64,000 nucleotides of DNA from assembly GCA_011455275.1 (NCBI GenBank), contig CP015028.1:124001-188000 (forward strand). Direction: 5' to 3'. Position 1 is the stretch's first letter, and each line of letters opens with the position of its first letter. The notes below the pieces were generated by a model. It did not search any database. It had not been told where the DNA came from and was given only the letters and a program-made list of their open reading frames with translations. The DNA comes from Pasteurellaceae bacterium Orientalotternb1. GTDB taxonomy: Bacteria; Pseudomonadota; Gammaproteobacteria; Enterobacterales; Pasteurellaceae. Below are positions 56,170 through 64,000 of the stretch, in pieces. The position numbers were made by a program, and so were the translations under genes.

Positions 56170-57261
56170 TTATCGTACATTTCGGTATTTTTGTTGGGCT
56201 TTATTCACCTTGACCAAGTAATTTCTCGCCTGTGCTGATGGATGTGCTGTCGTTAAAATTCGATAAACGGCTTCAGGTTGTAGATGACTAATCCTATCCA
56301 TTGCAGCCCATTTATCATTATCAAATACTCTTAATACGGCTCCAGCCCCACTGTTATAGGCTGAAATCATCGCATAACGCTTAGAAACAGGGTTTGTGAT
56401 TCCATTTAAATATTCATCACGTAGAATTGCCAAATAGAGCGTACCTGCATCAATATTTTTGCTTGGATCATAGAGATAATCACGATCAGGCTGTCCGCCA
56501 AAACCTTTACGTGCAAAAATATCACGCCCTGCTGTGCGAGGAACCACTTGCATTAATCCAATAGCATTCGCATAGCTTACCGCATACGGGTTAAATGCCG
56601 ATTCCACTTCCATAATTCCCAAAATCAAACTGATGTCGATGCCGTATTGACGTGATGCTTTACGCACTATTGGCAAATAACGTCTTGCCCGCACTTCCAC
56701 GTGGTTTGCAATCATTGGAACAGATACATAAGTGACTGTATGCCCATTCTGTAAACGGCGTGTTTTAAGTTTATTTTGGAGCAAGTAAGTTGCAAAATCG
56801 TTAGCAATCGCAATATTTGTCACGGAACGCCCAAACTGATCAACAACTTGACCTGCAAGAAACGGATTATGACTTATCGGCACATCACCCGAAGCGAATA
56901 AATCAATACCTGTGGCATCTGACCCCATTAATAACGTATGAATAATCGAATTACGCAAATGGTTTTGGTTACCCAATGTTTCAATGGTAATTTGCCCTTC
57001 TTCAAAGCTGATGTGGCTACGAGTGTAATATTGGTCAGTATATTTGACGTAATCTTTGCGGGTTGCTTGTAACAGCTCATTCACCCCCCAAATTTTGTCA
57101 ATATTCTTTGAGAATTGCCCTGTTAGAATATCTAACCCAAGGGTATCTTTGCTGTAATCAGGACGCACTTTCCCTTTGCTTGTCTTTTTGGGTGTGCTAC
57201 CACAAGACGCAAGAAATGGAATAATCACCGCCAGCGGTAAGTACTTTGCAAGTTTTTTCAT
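56170..57261 (-). CDS. mltC: Membrane-bound lytic murein transglycosylase C
   Basis: A 363-aa outer-membrane lipoprotein (lipobox LASC near residue 20). An amino-terminal DUF3393-type domain is followed by an SLT domain with catalytic Glu in [16 protein letters not shown], then [16 protein letters not shown] and [15 protein letters not shown]. Makes 1,6-anhydro muropeptides. It overlaps yggX by one base in the mutY-yggX-mltC operon, same order as E. coli. Confidence 0.96.
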   Translation of the reverse strand: MKKLAKYLPLAVIIPFLASCGSTPKKTSKGKVRPDYSKDTLGLDILTGQFSKNIDKIWGVNELLQATRKDYVKYTDQYYTRSHISFEEGQITIETLGNQNHLRNSIIHTLLMGSDATGIDLFASGDVPISHNPFLAGQVVDQFGRSVTNIAIANDFATYLLQNKLKTRRLQNGHTVTYVSVPMIANHVEVRARRYLPIVRKASRQYGIDISLILGIMEVESAFNPYAVSYANAIGLMQVVPRTAGRDIFARKGFGGQPDRDYLYDPSKNIDAGTLYLAILRDEYLNGITNPVSKRYAMISAYNSGAGAVLRVFDNDKWAAMDRISHLQPEAVYRILTTAHPSAQARNYLVKVNKAQQKYRNVR

Positions 57262-57536
57262 TATTTTTCGCCCACAGGCACATAACCTTCAATATGAACG
57301 TCTTTGCCTTCAAATAAGAAACTCACCATCTCGGTTTCAAGCTGTTTGCGATGTTCAGGGTTCATCATATTGAGTTTCTTTTCATTCACGAGCATCGTTT
57401 GTTTTTTAATCCATTCAGCCCACGCTTGTTTGCTGATTGAATCAAAAATACGCTTGCCAATTTCCCCGGGATAAAGTTGAAAATCTAAGCCTTCAGCTTC
57501 TTGTTTTAAATATTCACAAAAGACGGTTCGAGCCAT
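57261..57536 (-). CDS. yggX: Probable Fe(2+)-trafficking protein YggX
   Basis: A 91-aa protein linked to iron-sulfur protection under oxidative stress. [20 protein letters not shown] has the conserved Cys7; [17 protein letters not shown] is diagnostic. Overlaps mutY by 23 bases and mltC by one. Confidence 0.96.
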   Translation of the reverse strand: MARTVFCEYLKQEAEGLDFQLYPGEIGKRIFDSISKQAWAEWIKKQTMLVNEKKLNMMNPEHRKQLETEMVSFLFEGKDVHIEGYVPVGEK

Positions 57537-58650
57537 GGTTAAATCCTGTTTCTGTAAGAGTTAATTCATCTAAAATGCGTTTGACGGGTGTTGCCAAACC
57601 AATTTCATGCGGTTGCTGCAAATCATACCAATATTCCGTTTTAGAAGATACTGACGGCATATAATTTCCGTGCTTTTCTGCGACTTGAATAGCCTGAATT
57701 TCAACCAAAATCGGGATAATATCCAAATGAAAATGGCTGAATGTATGACGAAAAGCAATTAACGGTAAAATTTGCAAATTTTCCGTTGGAAGTGACCGCT
57801 TGAGTGTCTCTAAATCATCAAATTGCGGAAAAGCAAACAACCCTCCCCAAATGCCTTTTGCTTCTCGCTTTTCAAGTAAAACGTGCGAACCTTGCTTTAA
57901 GACCAAAAAATAGCTTGTTCGTTCTGGCAATGTTTTCTTTGGTTTCTTGGCTGGAAATTTCGCCCACGCTTGTAGCCGATTCGTTTCACACTGCTTTTCA
58001 AGTGGGCAAATGGTACACTTTGGTTTGGAGCGGGTACACACCATCGCCCCAAGATCCATCATCGCTTGATTAAAATCGGCGACTTGTTCTGTGGGCGTAA
58101 CGCAAGCGGTGAGATCCCACAATTTATTTTCAACGGTTTTTTCTCCCGACCACCCTTCTACAGCAAAATAGCGAGAAAGCACGCGTTTCACGTTGCCATC
58201 TAGAATCGGATAAGGTGCATTCAGCACTGATGACAAAATTGCCCCTGCGGTGCTTCGCCCAACCCCCGTCAGCCCTAATACATCATCAAAATTGGTTGGA
58301 AATTGCCCGCCAAATTCATCTCGCACCGTTTGAGCGGCTTTATGCAAATTTCTCGCTCGAGCGTAGTAGCCCAAGCCCGTCCACAGGTGTAATACTTCAT
58401 CAATTGAAGCATTGGCGAGATCGGCAATGGTAGGGAATCGCTGGATAAAACGTTCAAAATAGGGAATAACAGTTGTGACTTGTGTTTGTTGCAACATCAC
58501 TTCGGATAGCCATACGCCATAAAGCGTTTTGTTTTGTTGCCACGGTAAATGTTTGCGACCGTATTGTGCGAACCACGCCAGCACATTGCTTGCGAAAGGG
58601 TCGTTCACGTTTGCTTGAGCCAATGGGAAAGGCGATTTGCTTGTTGTCAT
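57514..58650 (-). CDS. mutY: Adenine DNA glycosylase MutY
   Basis: Removes A opposite 8-oxoguanine; 378 aa. Catalytic Glu in [10 protein letters not shown], helix-hairpin-helix [13 protein letters not shown], catalytic Asp in [12 protein letters not shown], and 4Fe-4S ligands C-x6-C-x2-C-x5-C ([17 protein letters not shown]). The carboxy Nudix-like domain recognises 8-oxoG. First gene of mutY-yggX-mltC. Confidence 0.97.
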   Translation of the reverse strand: MTTSKSPFPLAQANVNDPFASNVLAWFAQYGRKHLPWQQNKTLYGVWLSEVMLQQTQVTTVIPYFERFIQRFPTIADLANASIDEVLHLWTGLGYYARARNLHKAAQTVRDEFGGQFPTNFDDVLGLTGVGRSTAGAILSSVLNAPYPILDGNVKRVLSRYFAVEGWSGEKTVENKLWDLTACVTPTEQVADFNQAMMDLGAMVCTRSKPKCTICPLEKQCETNRLQAWAKFPAKKPKKTLPERTSYFLVLKQGSHVLLEKREAKGIWGGLFAFPQFDDLETLKRSLPTENLQILPLIAFRHTFSHFHLDIIPILVEIQAIQVAEKHGNYMPSVSSKTEYWYDLQQPHEIGLATPVKRILDELTLTETGFNHGSNRLL

Positions 58651-58703
58651 AAAGGCGGAGATCAGAGCTAGTTGAGCGTGTCAGAAAATAGCTCATACTA
58701 CTG

Positions 58704-58759
58704 CAAGCGGTCAGTTTTCGAAAGAAATTTGCAAAAAATTCGCAGGATCTGACCGCTTG
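58704..58759 (-). terminator. Inverted uptake-sequence pair between lysA and mutY
   Basis: CAAGCGGTCAG (58704-58714) and CTGACCGCTTG (58749-58759) face each other after lysA; possible lysA terminator with a long loop. Confidence 0.5.
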
Positions 58760-58781
58760 TAAAAACAATCCAGTTGGTCGA

Positions 58782-60035
58782 CTACGCTGGCAATAATGTT
58801 TCCAATCGCCATAAATCCGCAAAAGTGGCACGCTGTTTAATTAAGTGGAATTGCGAACCATCAACCATAATTTCTGCGGCTTGTGGGCGGGAGTTGTAGG
58901 TGGACGACATCGTGGCACCGTAAGCCCCCGCAGAACGCATTGCGATCAAATCCCCTTCGGCAATCGCCAGTTCTCGCTGTTTACCGAGAAAATCGGAAGT
59001 TTCGCAAATTGGACCGACCACATCGTAAATCGCTTTTTCACGGCTAACTGATTGATCCACTTCGATAATTCGCATATAGGCTTCGTACAACGCAGGACGA
59101 ATCATATCGTTCATTCCCGTATCGACAATCGCAAAGTTGCGGTCTTCGTTCTGTTTTAGATATTCCACTTTGGTTACCAAAATGCCCGCATTGGCAGTGA
59201 TTGCCCGCCCTGGTTCTAAGATAATTTCTAACTTCGGATAATCACGCAATTTTGCAAGCAGAGCGGCGGTATATTCCGTTGGGTGCGGCGGCGTTTCGGT
59301 GGTGTATGGCACCCCTAAGCCGCCGCCCAAATCTAAATGGTGCAGTTTGATGCCGTCCTGTTTGAGTTGTTCCATGAGCACAATCAAACGGTCAGCAGCA
59401 TCTAAAAACGGCTGTAATTCCGTCAGTTGCGAGCCTATATGGCAATCCATTCCCACAATTTTCACATTCGGCAAGGTTTTGGCGAAGCGATAAACTTCAC
59501 GGGCTTGGCTGACGCTCACGCCAAACTTGTTCTCTTTCAGCCCCGTGGAAATGTATGGGTGGGTGTGAGCGTCCACATCGGGATTGACCCGCAATGAAAT
59601 CGGGGCAATTTTGCCCATTTCGCCCGCCACTTGATTGATCCGTTTCAGCTCCGACAGCGATTCTACGTTAAAGCAGCGAATACCAACTTCCAATGCCCGT
59701 GCGATTTCTTGGTGAGATTTCGCCACACCCGAAAAAACCACTTTGGACGGCTCACCGCCTGCGGCGATTACCCGTTCTAATTCTCCTTGGGAGACAATGT
59801 CAAACCCCGAACCGAGCCGTGCCATCACGTTTAATAGGGCGATGTTAGAGTTGGATTTCACCGCAAAGCAAATCAAATGCGGGTGGTTGCCAAAGGCGTT
59901 GTTAAATGCGTGCCAGTGGCGTTCGAGGGTCGCACGTGAGTAGATATAGGCTGGCGTGCCGTATTGTGCGATGATGTCGGCAATCGCCACATCTTCCGCA
60001 AAAAGTTGTTGATTTTTATAGTTAAAATGATCCAT
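58782..60035 (-). CDS. lysA: Diaminopimelate decarboxylase
   Basis: Last step of lysine synthesis; 417 aa, PLP fold III. The PLP Lys is in ICFAVKSNSN; HIGSQ, DLGGGLGVPY, EPGRAITANAG and CETSDFLG are the expected active-site motifs. Preceded by lptM and a dispersed repeat. No lysine riboswitch is visible upstream. Confidence 0.97.
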   Translation of the reverse strand: MDHFNYKNQQLFAEDVAIADIIAQYGTPAYIYSRATLERHWHAFNNAFGNHPHLICFAVKSNSNIALLNVMARLGSGFDIVSQGELERVIAAGGEPSKVVFSGVAKSHQEIARALEVGIRCFNVESLSELKRINQVAGEMGKIAPISLRVNPDVDAHTHPYISTGLKENKFGVSVSQAREVYRFAKTLPNVKIVGMDCHIGSQLTELQPFLDAADRLIVLMEQLKQDGIKLHHLDLGGGLGVPYTTETPPHPTEYTAALLAKLRDYPKLEIILEPGRAITANAGILVTKVEYLKQNEDRNFAIVDTGMNDMIRPALYEAYMRIIEVDQSVSREKAIYDVVGPICETSDFLGKQRELAIAEGDLIAMRSAGAYGATMSSTYNSRPQAAEIMVDGSQFHLIKQRATFADLWRLETLLPA

Positions 60036-60059
60036 TGTGTTTGCGTTTTAAAGTGGAAA

Positions 60060-60148
60060 GTAGGGTGGGTCTTGACCCACCATTACGATTTGCGAATTAA
60101 AAAATTTGCCCGTTTAGTATGTGAACGGTGGGTCAAGACCCACCCTAC
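60060..60148. repeat. Dispersed palindromic intergenic repeat, copy 3
   Basis: An 89-bp element with ends GTAGGGTGGGTCTTGACCCA and TGGGTCAAGACCCACCCTAC, perfectly inverted. It lies in the lptM-lysA gap. An uptake sequence follows at about 60167. Confidence 0.85.
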
Positions 60149-60181
60149 AAGTTTGCTCACTCCTACAAGCGGTCAAATTCA

Positions 60182-60292
60182 TTAAGGGTTTTGCGTTTGA
60201 TCCGCCTTTTCTGGAAAATAAAGTGGACCTTTCACACCGCAGGCAGTTAAGGTAAAACTTGCTACAAGGGCAAGTAAAATTAATTTTTTCAT
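60182..60292 (-). CDS. lptM: Small lipoprotein LptM (YifL-like)
   Basis: A 36-aa lipoprotein: MKKLILLALVASFTLTAC with a lipobox Cys at 18, followed by GVKGPLYFPE, the conserved LptM motif. In E. coli it helps mature the LptD translocon. Being upstream of lysA is typical of Pasteurellaceae. The start at 60292 is chosen for homology; the longer frame has no support. Confidence 0.9.
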   Translation of the reverse strand: MKKLILLALVASFTLTACGVKGPLYFPEKADQTQNP

Positions 60293-60414
60293 ACATACTC
60301 CAAATTCAACGTGAGAAGAACAGACAATCAGATTGAGAAAACGGCTGCAACAGTGCCTTAACGCCCACAATCTGTTCAAGCTTTTGCAAAAAATTGCTCG
60401 GATCTGACCGCTTG

Positions 60415-60609
60415 TTACTCGCCTTTTTCCTTAAATTGTTGCATCAATTTTCGCATTTGTTCGTTATTACGCCTAAATGCTCGGCAATAAGGGCAAATCA
60501 TTAAATGGACTTGCATTGCCAGCTTTTGCTTAAACGCCAAAGGCTGTTCTTGTTGCAGGGAAATGAGTTCGGTGATGTCTTTGCATTTGTGTCTTTTTGT
60601 CGTTGTCAT
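60415..60609 (-). CDS. Zinc-binding anti-sigma factor (ZAS / zf-HC2)
   Basis: A 64-aa soluble protein with HLMICPYC, the H-x3-C-x2-C motif of zinc anti-sigma factors, and an upstream KC(K)D ligand candidate. It overlaps the sigma gene stop (ATGA), so the pair is coupled. It has no membrane helix, so it probably senses redox or metals in the cytosol, releasing sigma when Zn is lost. The start at 60609 is chosen by that overlap. Confidence 0.85.
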   Translation of the reverse strand: MTTTKRHKCKDITELISLQQEQPLAFKQKLAMQVHLMICPYCRAFRRNNEQMRKLMQQFKEKGE

Positions 60610-61196
60610 TTTTTTGCTCCAAACCAATTTTTGGATAGGCAGGCATTTAACTGAAGCCTTGCTCGATAAAGAATAACATGTAAATTTGAAGTAGAAATAT
60701 CGCATTCTTGGCAGATTTCTTCACTTGCCATTTCAAGGTACTCTCGCATCATAAAGACCCGAGCTTGTTGAGCAGGCAAATGCTCAAGGCAAGTTTCAAA
60801 AATCACCCAGAATTCTTGTTTATAGGTTGAACTTTGCACATTTGACCATTCATTAGGCTCAAAATAATTCAAGTCCCAATGACCACGGTTGTCAAAGAAA
60901 TTATTCTGTTCTTCTTCCGCATCGCAGATTTCAGAAACGGTCACGGTACGTTTGCGATAATGAATTAAATCAATAATCTTGTTTTTTAAAATCGCAAAAA
61001 TCCAGGTTTTCAACGCTGATTTCCCTTTAAAGGCATGTGCATTTTTGAATGCATTCAGTAAGGCATCTTGCACAACGTCTTCGGCTAAATCGGGATCTTT
61101 CAGTTGCAACATTGCAAACTTCACCATTTGGCAACGGATTTCTTCAAGTTGTTGCGGTGAAATATGTTCAAGCTGCGTGGTTGGTTGACTCAACAT
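60606..61196 (-). CDS. ECF sigma factor
   Basis: A 196-aa sigma-70 family factor with regions 2 ([42 protein letters not shown]) and 4 ([41 protein letters not shown]). It resembles H. influenzae HI1459. Cotranscribed with its zinc anti-sigma protein and divergent from msrPQ, which suggests that it responds to oxidants and drives msrPQ. A -35/-10 pair for it cannot be named from this sequence alone. Confidence 0.88.
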   Translation of the reverse strand: MLSQPTTQLEHISPQQLEEIRCQMVKFAMLQLKDPDLAEDVVQDALLNAFKNAHAFKGKSALKTWIFAILKNKIIDLIHYRKRTVTVSEICDAEEEQNNFFDNRGHWDLNYFEPNEWSNVQSSTYKQEFWVIFETCLEHLPAQQARVFMMREYLEMASEEICQECDISTSNLHVILYRARLQLNACLSKNWFGAKK

Positions 61197-61287
61197 AACC
61201 CCTCACGAAAATTGTCAGAAAAAATGTAAGTTTCTGTGTAAAACAGTGTCAAAAGCAAAGATTATATTGATTACGAGGAAAAAAGCG

Positions 61288-62241
61288 ATGAAAAAATTAA
61301 CTGAAAATGACGTTACACCTGAAGAAATTTTCTATCAGCGACGCAAAATCATTCAAGCGATGGGGCTTGGTGTGGCAGCTTCTGCCTTGCCTAATCTCAG
61401 TTTTGCAGAGCAAAAAACACAACTTGCAGAACTCAATTTCACGAAAGCACAGCCATCCGATTTAATTTTAACTCCCGAAAATAAAGTCACTGGCTATAAC
61501 AATTTCTATGAGTTTGGAGTGGATAAAGGCTCGCCTGCTCAATATGCTAAAAGTTTGAAAGTGGATCCTTGGAAAGTTGAAATAGGCGGTGAAGTGGAAA
61601 ATCCATACACCTTAGGCTATGAAGATTTGTTTACCACTTTCCCACTTGAAGAGCGTATTTACCGTTTCCGCTGTGTTGAAGCCTGGTCTATGGTCGTCCC
61701 GTGGATTGGCTTTGAATTAAGCAAATTGATCGCCAAAGCTAAACCAACCAGTAAAGCGAAATATGTGGTATTCCATACCCTTTACGATCCCGAACAAATG
61801 CCTGGGCAGAAAAATCGCTTATTCGGCGGCGGAATTGATTACCCTTACACTGAAGGCTTGACCATTGCCGAAGCGATGAATCCATTAACGCTTATGTCTG
61901 TGGGCTTATACGGTAAGGCATTACCAAATCAAAATGGTGCACCAATTCGGTTGGTTGTGCCTTGGAAATATGGCTTCAAGAGTATTAAATCAATTGTAAA
62001 AATCACCTTATCAGAAAAACGTCCACGCACCACTTGGGAGAGTTTGGCACCACACGAATATGGTTTCTATGCCAACGTGAACCCGAAGGTTGATCACCCA
62101 CGTTGGTCACAAGCGTCTGAACGTGTAATTGGTGGCGGCGGTTTATTAAGCGTAAAACGCCAACCGACATTAATGTTCAACGGCTACGAAAATGAAGTCG
62201 CACATTTATATAAAGATTTAGATTTGAAGGTAAATTTCTAA
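61288..62241 (+). CDS. msrP: Protein-methionine-sulfoxide reductase catalytic subunit MsrP
   Basis: Periplasmic molybdoenzyme that repairs oxidised Met; 317 aa. Tat signal with twin Arg ([20 protein letters not shown]), molybdopterin Cys in [11 protein letters not shown]. The start at 61288 has GAGG upstream; the frame from 61246 has no ribosome-binding site. Overlaps msrQ by one base. Divergent from the ECF sigma gene. Confidence 0.95.
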   Translation: MKKLTENDVTPEEIFYQRRKIIQAMGLGVAASALPNLSFAEQKTQLAELNFTKAQPSDLILTPENKVTGYNNFYEFGVDKGSPAQYAKSLKVDPWKVEIGGEVENPYTLGYEDLFTTFPLEERIYRFRCVEAWSMVVPWIGFELSKLIAKAKPTSKAKYVVFHTLYDPEQMPGQKNRLFGGGIDYPYTEGLTIAEAMNPLTLMSVGLYGKALPNQNGAPIRLVVPWKYGFKSIKSIVKITLSEKRPRTTWESLAPHEYGFYANVNPKVDHPRWSQASERVIGGGGLLSVKRQPTLMFNGYENEVAHLYKDLDLKVNF

Positions 62242-62846
62242 TGCAAACATTAACAAAATTACGCATTTTAGTGCATTTAGGCTGTGCCTTGCCTTTGGCG
62301 TGGCTTGGCTATGTATTGGCTATTGGGGATGAAACGGCGTTGGGCGCTGATCCAATCAAAGAAATTGAACATTTTCTAGGTTATACCGCAATTGTTATCT
62401 TCTGTGTGATGTTTTTGCTCGGTATTGTGTTACAAGTTATCAATAAAAACCAATATCAGATTTTGCGTCGTCCGCTTGGTTTGTGGGCATTTACATGGGC
62501 GTTACTGCACGTTTCTAGTTATGCTTTTCTAGAACTTGGACTTGATTTCAGCTTGCTACTCTCTGAATTAGTCACACGCCCTTATCTTATTTTAGGTGCA
62601 ATTGCGTTTTCGATTCTGTTAGCAATGGCAATTACTTCAATTCCACAAGTCAAAAACTGGCTAGGAAAACGTTGGTTTACCGTACATCAATTTGCTTACG
62701 TTTCCATTATTTGTGCGGCAATTCACTACTACTGGTCAGTAAAAGGTTTCACACTACCGCCAATTATTATTGGTATTCTCGTTGCTATCATTGTGGCATG
62801 GAAATATCTCGGTAAATGGGTACTGACACGCAAACAAGCGGTCTGA
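62241..62846 (+). CDS. msrQ: Haem-binding membrane subunit MsrQ
   Basis: Inner-membrane b-type cytochrome that passes electrons from the quinone pool to MsrP; 201 aa with six hydrophobic segments. His residues in helices (LVHLGCAL, ALLHVSSYAF, VHQFAYVS, AIHYYWS) are the haem ligand candidates. An uptake sequence overlaps the stop. Confidence 0.93.
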   Translation: MQTLTKLRILVHLGCALPLAWLGYVLAIGDETALGADPIKEIEHFLGYTAIVIFCVMFLLGIVLQVINKNQYQILRRPLGLWAFTWALLHVSSYAFLELGLDFSLLLSELVTRPYLILGAIAFSILLAMAITSIPQVKNWLGKRWFTVHQFAYVSIICAAIHYYWSVKGFTLPPIIIGILVAIIVAWKYLGKWVLTRKQAV

Positions 62847-62884
62847 TCCCGATAACGTTTTGCAAATTAACTCGTTAAGGTGAC

Positions 62885-62911
62885 AAAGGCGTATTTTTAT
62901 ACGCCTTTTTT
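62885..62911 (+). terminator. Terminator of msrPQ
   Basis: AAAGGCGTA, short T-rich loop, TACGCCTTTTTT. Confidence 0.9.
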
Positions 62912-62955
62912 ACATTTTTATGACAATTTTTCTTTTAAAATTCACAAAAGAAAAT

Positions 62956-62973
62956 ATAATTGAGAACAATTAT
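62956..62973 (+). promoter_or_regulatory. Possible Fur box before the TonB-dependent receptor
   Basis: ATAATTG-AGAA-CAATTAT, a perfect 7-bp inverted repeat, AT-rich like Fur sites, 30 bases before the receptor start. The receptor type makes iron regulation likely. Confidence 0.5.
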
Positions 62974-63003
62974 TACTTGTAAACTTATTCCTAAGGGACT
63001 GCC

Positions 63004-64000
63004 ATGAACCAAATGATAAACAAACCTGTTCTCTCTTTTTCTGCGATTACCCTAGCTATTTTAAGCTGCAGTGCAGTGAGCTATGCCGAACAATCAGCCC
63101 AATTGGAAGAGGTTAAAGTCGTAGCCGATGCGGAAGAAACGCCCGTTTTACAACGTAAAGTCGGTCAAACCGTAAAAAGTGCATCACAGCTAAAACGCCA
63201 ACAAGTTCAAGATAGCCGAGACCTTGTTCGCTATGAAACAGGGATCAGCGTTGTGGAAGCTGGGCGTTTTGGTCCTAGCGGATATGCCATACGTGGGGTA
63301 GATGAAAACCGTATAGCAATTACTGTAGACGGATTACGTCAATCTGAAACGCTTTCCTCACAAGGCTTTAAAGAACTGTTCGAAGGGTATGGAAACTTCA
63401 ATAACACCCGTAATAGCGTAGAAGTAGAAACCTTGAAAAAAGCAACCATTCAAAAAGGTTCTGACTCATTACGAGCAGGTAGCGGAGCTTTAGGTGGTGC
63501 CGTTATGTTTGAAACCAAAGATGCTCGTGACTTGCTGATTGATAAAGATTGGGCTGCATCTTACAAAAAAGGATATACCACTGCGGATAATCAGCACTTA
63601 GATACGATTACTTTAGCGGGTCGTTATAAATGGTTTGATGCTTTGTTGATTAAAACCAAGCGAAATGGACATGAATTGGAGAATTATGGTTACAAGTCCG
63701 CTCCTGATATTAATACCAAAATTCGAGAAAAAGCCGATCCATATCAAATTGAAAAAGACAGCACATTAGTTAAATTGGCATACTCACCAACAGAAAATCA
63801 TCGTTTTTCTGCAGCTGCTGATCTCTATGAAAACAGCTCAAAGGGGCAAGATTTGTCATACAGCTTGAATGCCACTCGCACAACGCCAAATGCACCAAAT
63901 AGTGCAACTCGCCATACTAACGACTCAAATAAGCGTCAAAATTATTCATTTACCTATGAAAACTTTAGTAGTAATGCCCTGTGGGATACGATGAAAATCA
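63004..64000 (+). CDS. TonB-dependent haem/haemoglobin-type receptor, 3'-truncated by the window
   Basis: The first 332 codons of an outer-membrane receptor, running off the end. Signal peptide to SYAEQ, TonB box region ([14 protein letters not shown]), plug domain ([44 protein letters not shown]) and the first barrel strands. The [14 protein letters not shown] and [15 protein letters not shown] patterns belong to the haemoglobin/transferrin/lactoferrin receptor family (HgbA/HmbR-like). The ligand cannot be set from this part. ATG at 63004, with AAGG upstream. Confidence 0.9.
   Translation, partial: MNQMINKPVLSFSAITLAILSCSAVSYAEQSAQLEEVKVVADAEETPVLQRKVGQTVKSASQLKRQQVQDSRDLVRYETGISVVEAGRFGPSGYAIRGVDENRIAITVDGLRQSETLSSQGFKELFEGYGNFNNTRNSVEVETLKKATIQKGSDSLRAGSGALGGAVMFETKDARDLLIDKDWAASYKKGYTTADNQHLDTITLAGRYKWFDALLIKTKRNGHELENYGYKSAPDINTKIREKADPYQIEKDSTLVKLAYSPTENHRFSAAADLYENSSKGQDLSYSLNATRTTPNAPNSATRHTNDSNKRQNYSFTYENFSSNALWDTMKI

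Noticed and set aside
58782..60300. Lysine riboswitch before lysA
   Set aside because: The leader is filled by the dispersed palindromic repeat and lptM; no lysine-aptamer layout is visible.
61197..61287. ECF-type promoter for msrP
   Set aside because: Short matches can be picked, but no -35/-10 pair stands out without a known consensus for this sigma factor.

Overview
The window is Pasteurellaceae chromosome. The ACAAGCGGTC-type DNA uptake sequence (the Actinobacillus pleuropneumoniae / Mannheimia / Bibersteinia variant) recurs in both orientations. Housekeeping clusters match that family: mltG-tmk-holB, surE-yqaA-nlpD without rpoS, rsfS-rlmH-mrdA-mrdB-rlpA-dacA-ybeD-lipB-lipA, and mutY-yggX-mltC. 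The species cannot be fixed from this sequence alone.

Left part (1-21.1 kb): a frameshifted comM; holB, tmk and mltG; three identical tRNA-Lys genes; tpiA; a large IgA-protease-like serine protease autotransporter; truD, surE, a yqaA-type membrane protein, a LysM lipoprotein and nlpD; tag, a 4'-phosphopantetheinyl transferase, nudF, a coiled-coil/barrel surface lipoprotein, a broken shikimate-dehydrogenase-like gene, hldD, a short RlpA-like lipoprotein, def and dprA.

Middle-left (21.1-27.8 kb, all minus strand): a bacteriocin-type export locus. It has a CvaB-like C39-peptidase ABC transporter, a CvaA-like HlyD-family adaptor, one intact microcin-like double-glycine peptide, two larger double-glycine proteins that share a C-terminal domain (both broken at simple repeats), and small membrane proteins beside each that are candidate immunity proteins. 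The toxin modules lie in tandem behind copies of the transporter gene's 3' end. In two modules a CRP site overlaps the transporter stop codon; all three have the same CRP-to--10 geometry. I consider this array the least described system here.

Middle (27.9-36.1 kb): the cell-elongation / lipoate cluster, interrupted by the remains of a VbhA-VbhT (Fic) toxin-antitoxin pair.

Island (36.5-56.0 kb): a two-partner-secretion contact-dependent inhibition locus (cdiB, a 3535-residue cdiA, cdiI) followed by two orphan toxin/immunity modules. It is bounded by a 183-bp direct repeat holding tRNA-Asn and part of tRNA-Phe. The larger orphan carries about 2 kb of cdiA sequence ending at the VENN motif, which would allow tip exchange by recombination. 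The cdiI gene contains a run of ten G.

Right part (56-64 kb): mltC, yggX, mutY, lysA, lptM, an ECF sigma factor with a zinc anti-sigma protein, the divergent msrPQ methionine-sulfoxide repair pair, and the start of a TonB-dependent haem/haemoglobin-type receptor behind a possible Fur box.

Several genes (comM, the shikimate-dehydrogenase-like gene, the VbhA-like gene, both large double-glycine proteins) are broken by one- or two-base changes, mostly in short repeats. Real decay, phase variation and sequencing error cannot be told apart from the sequence alone.
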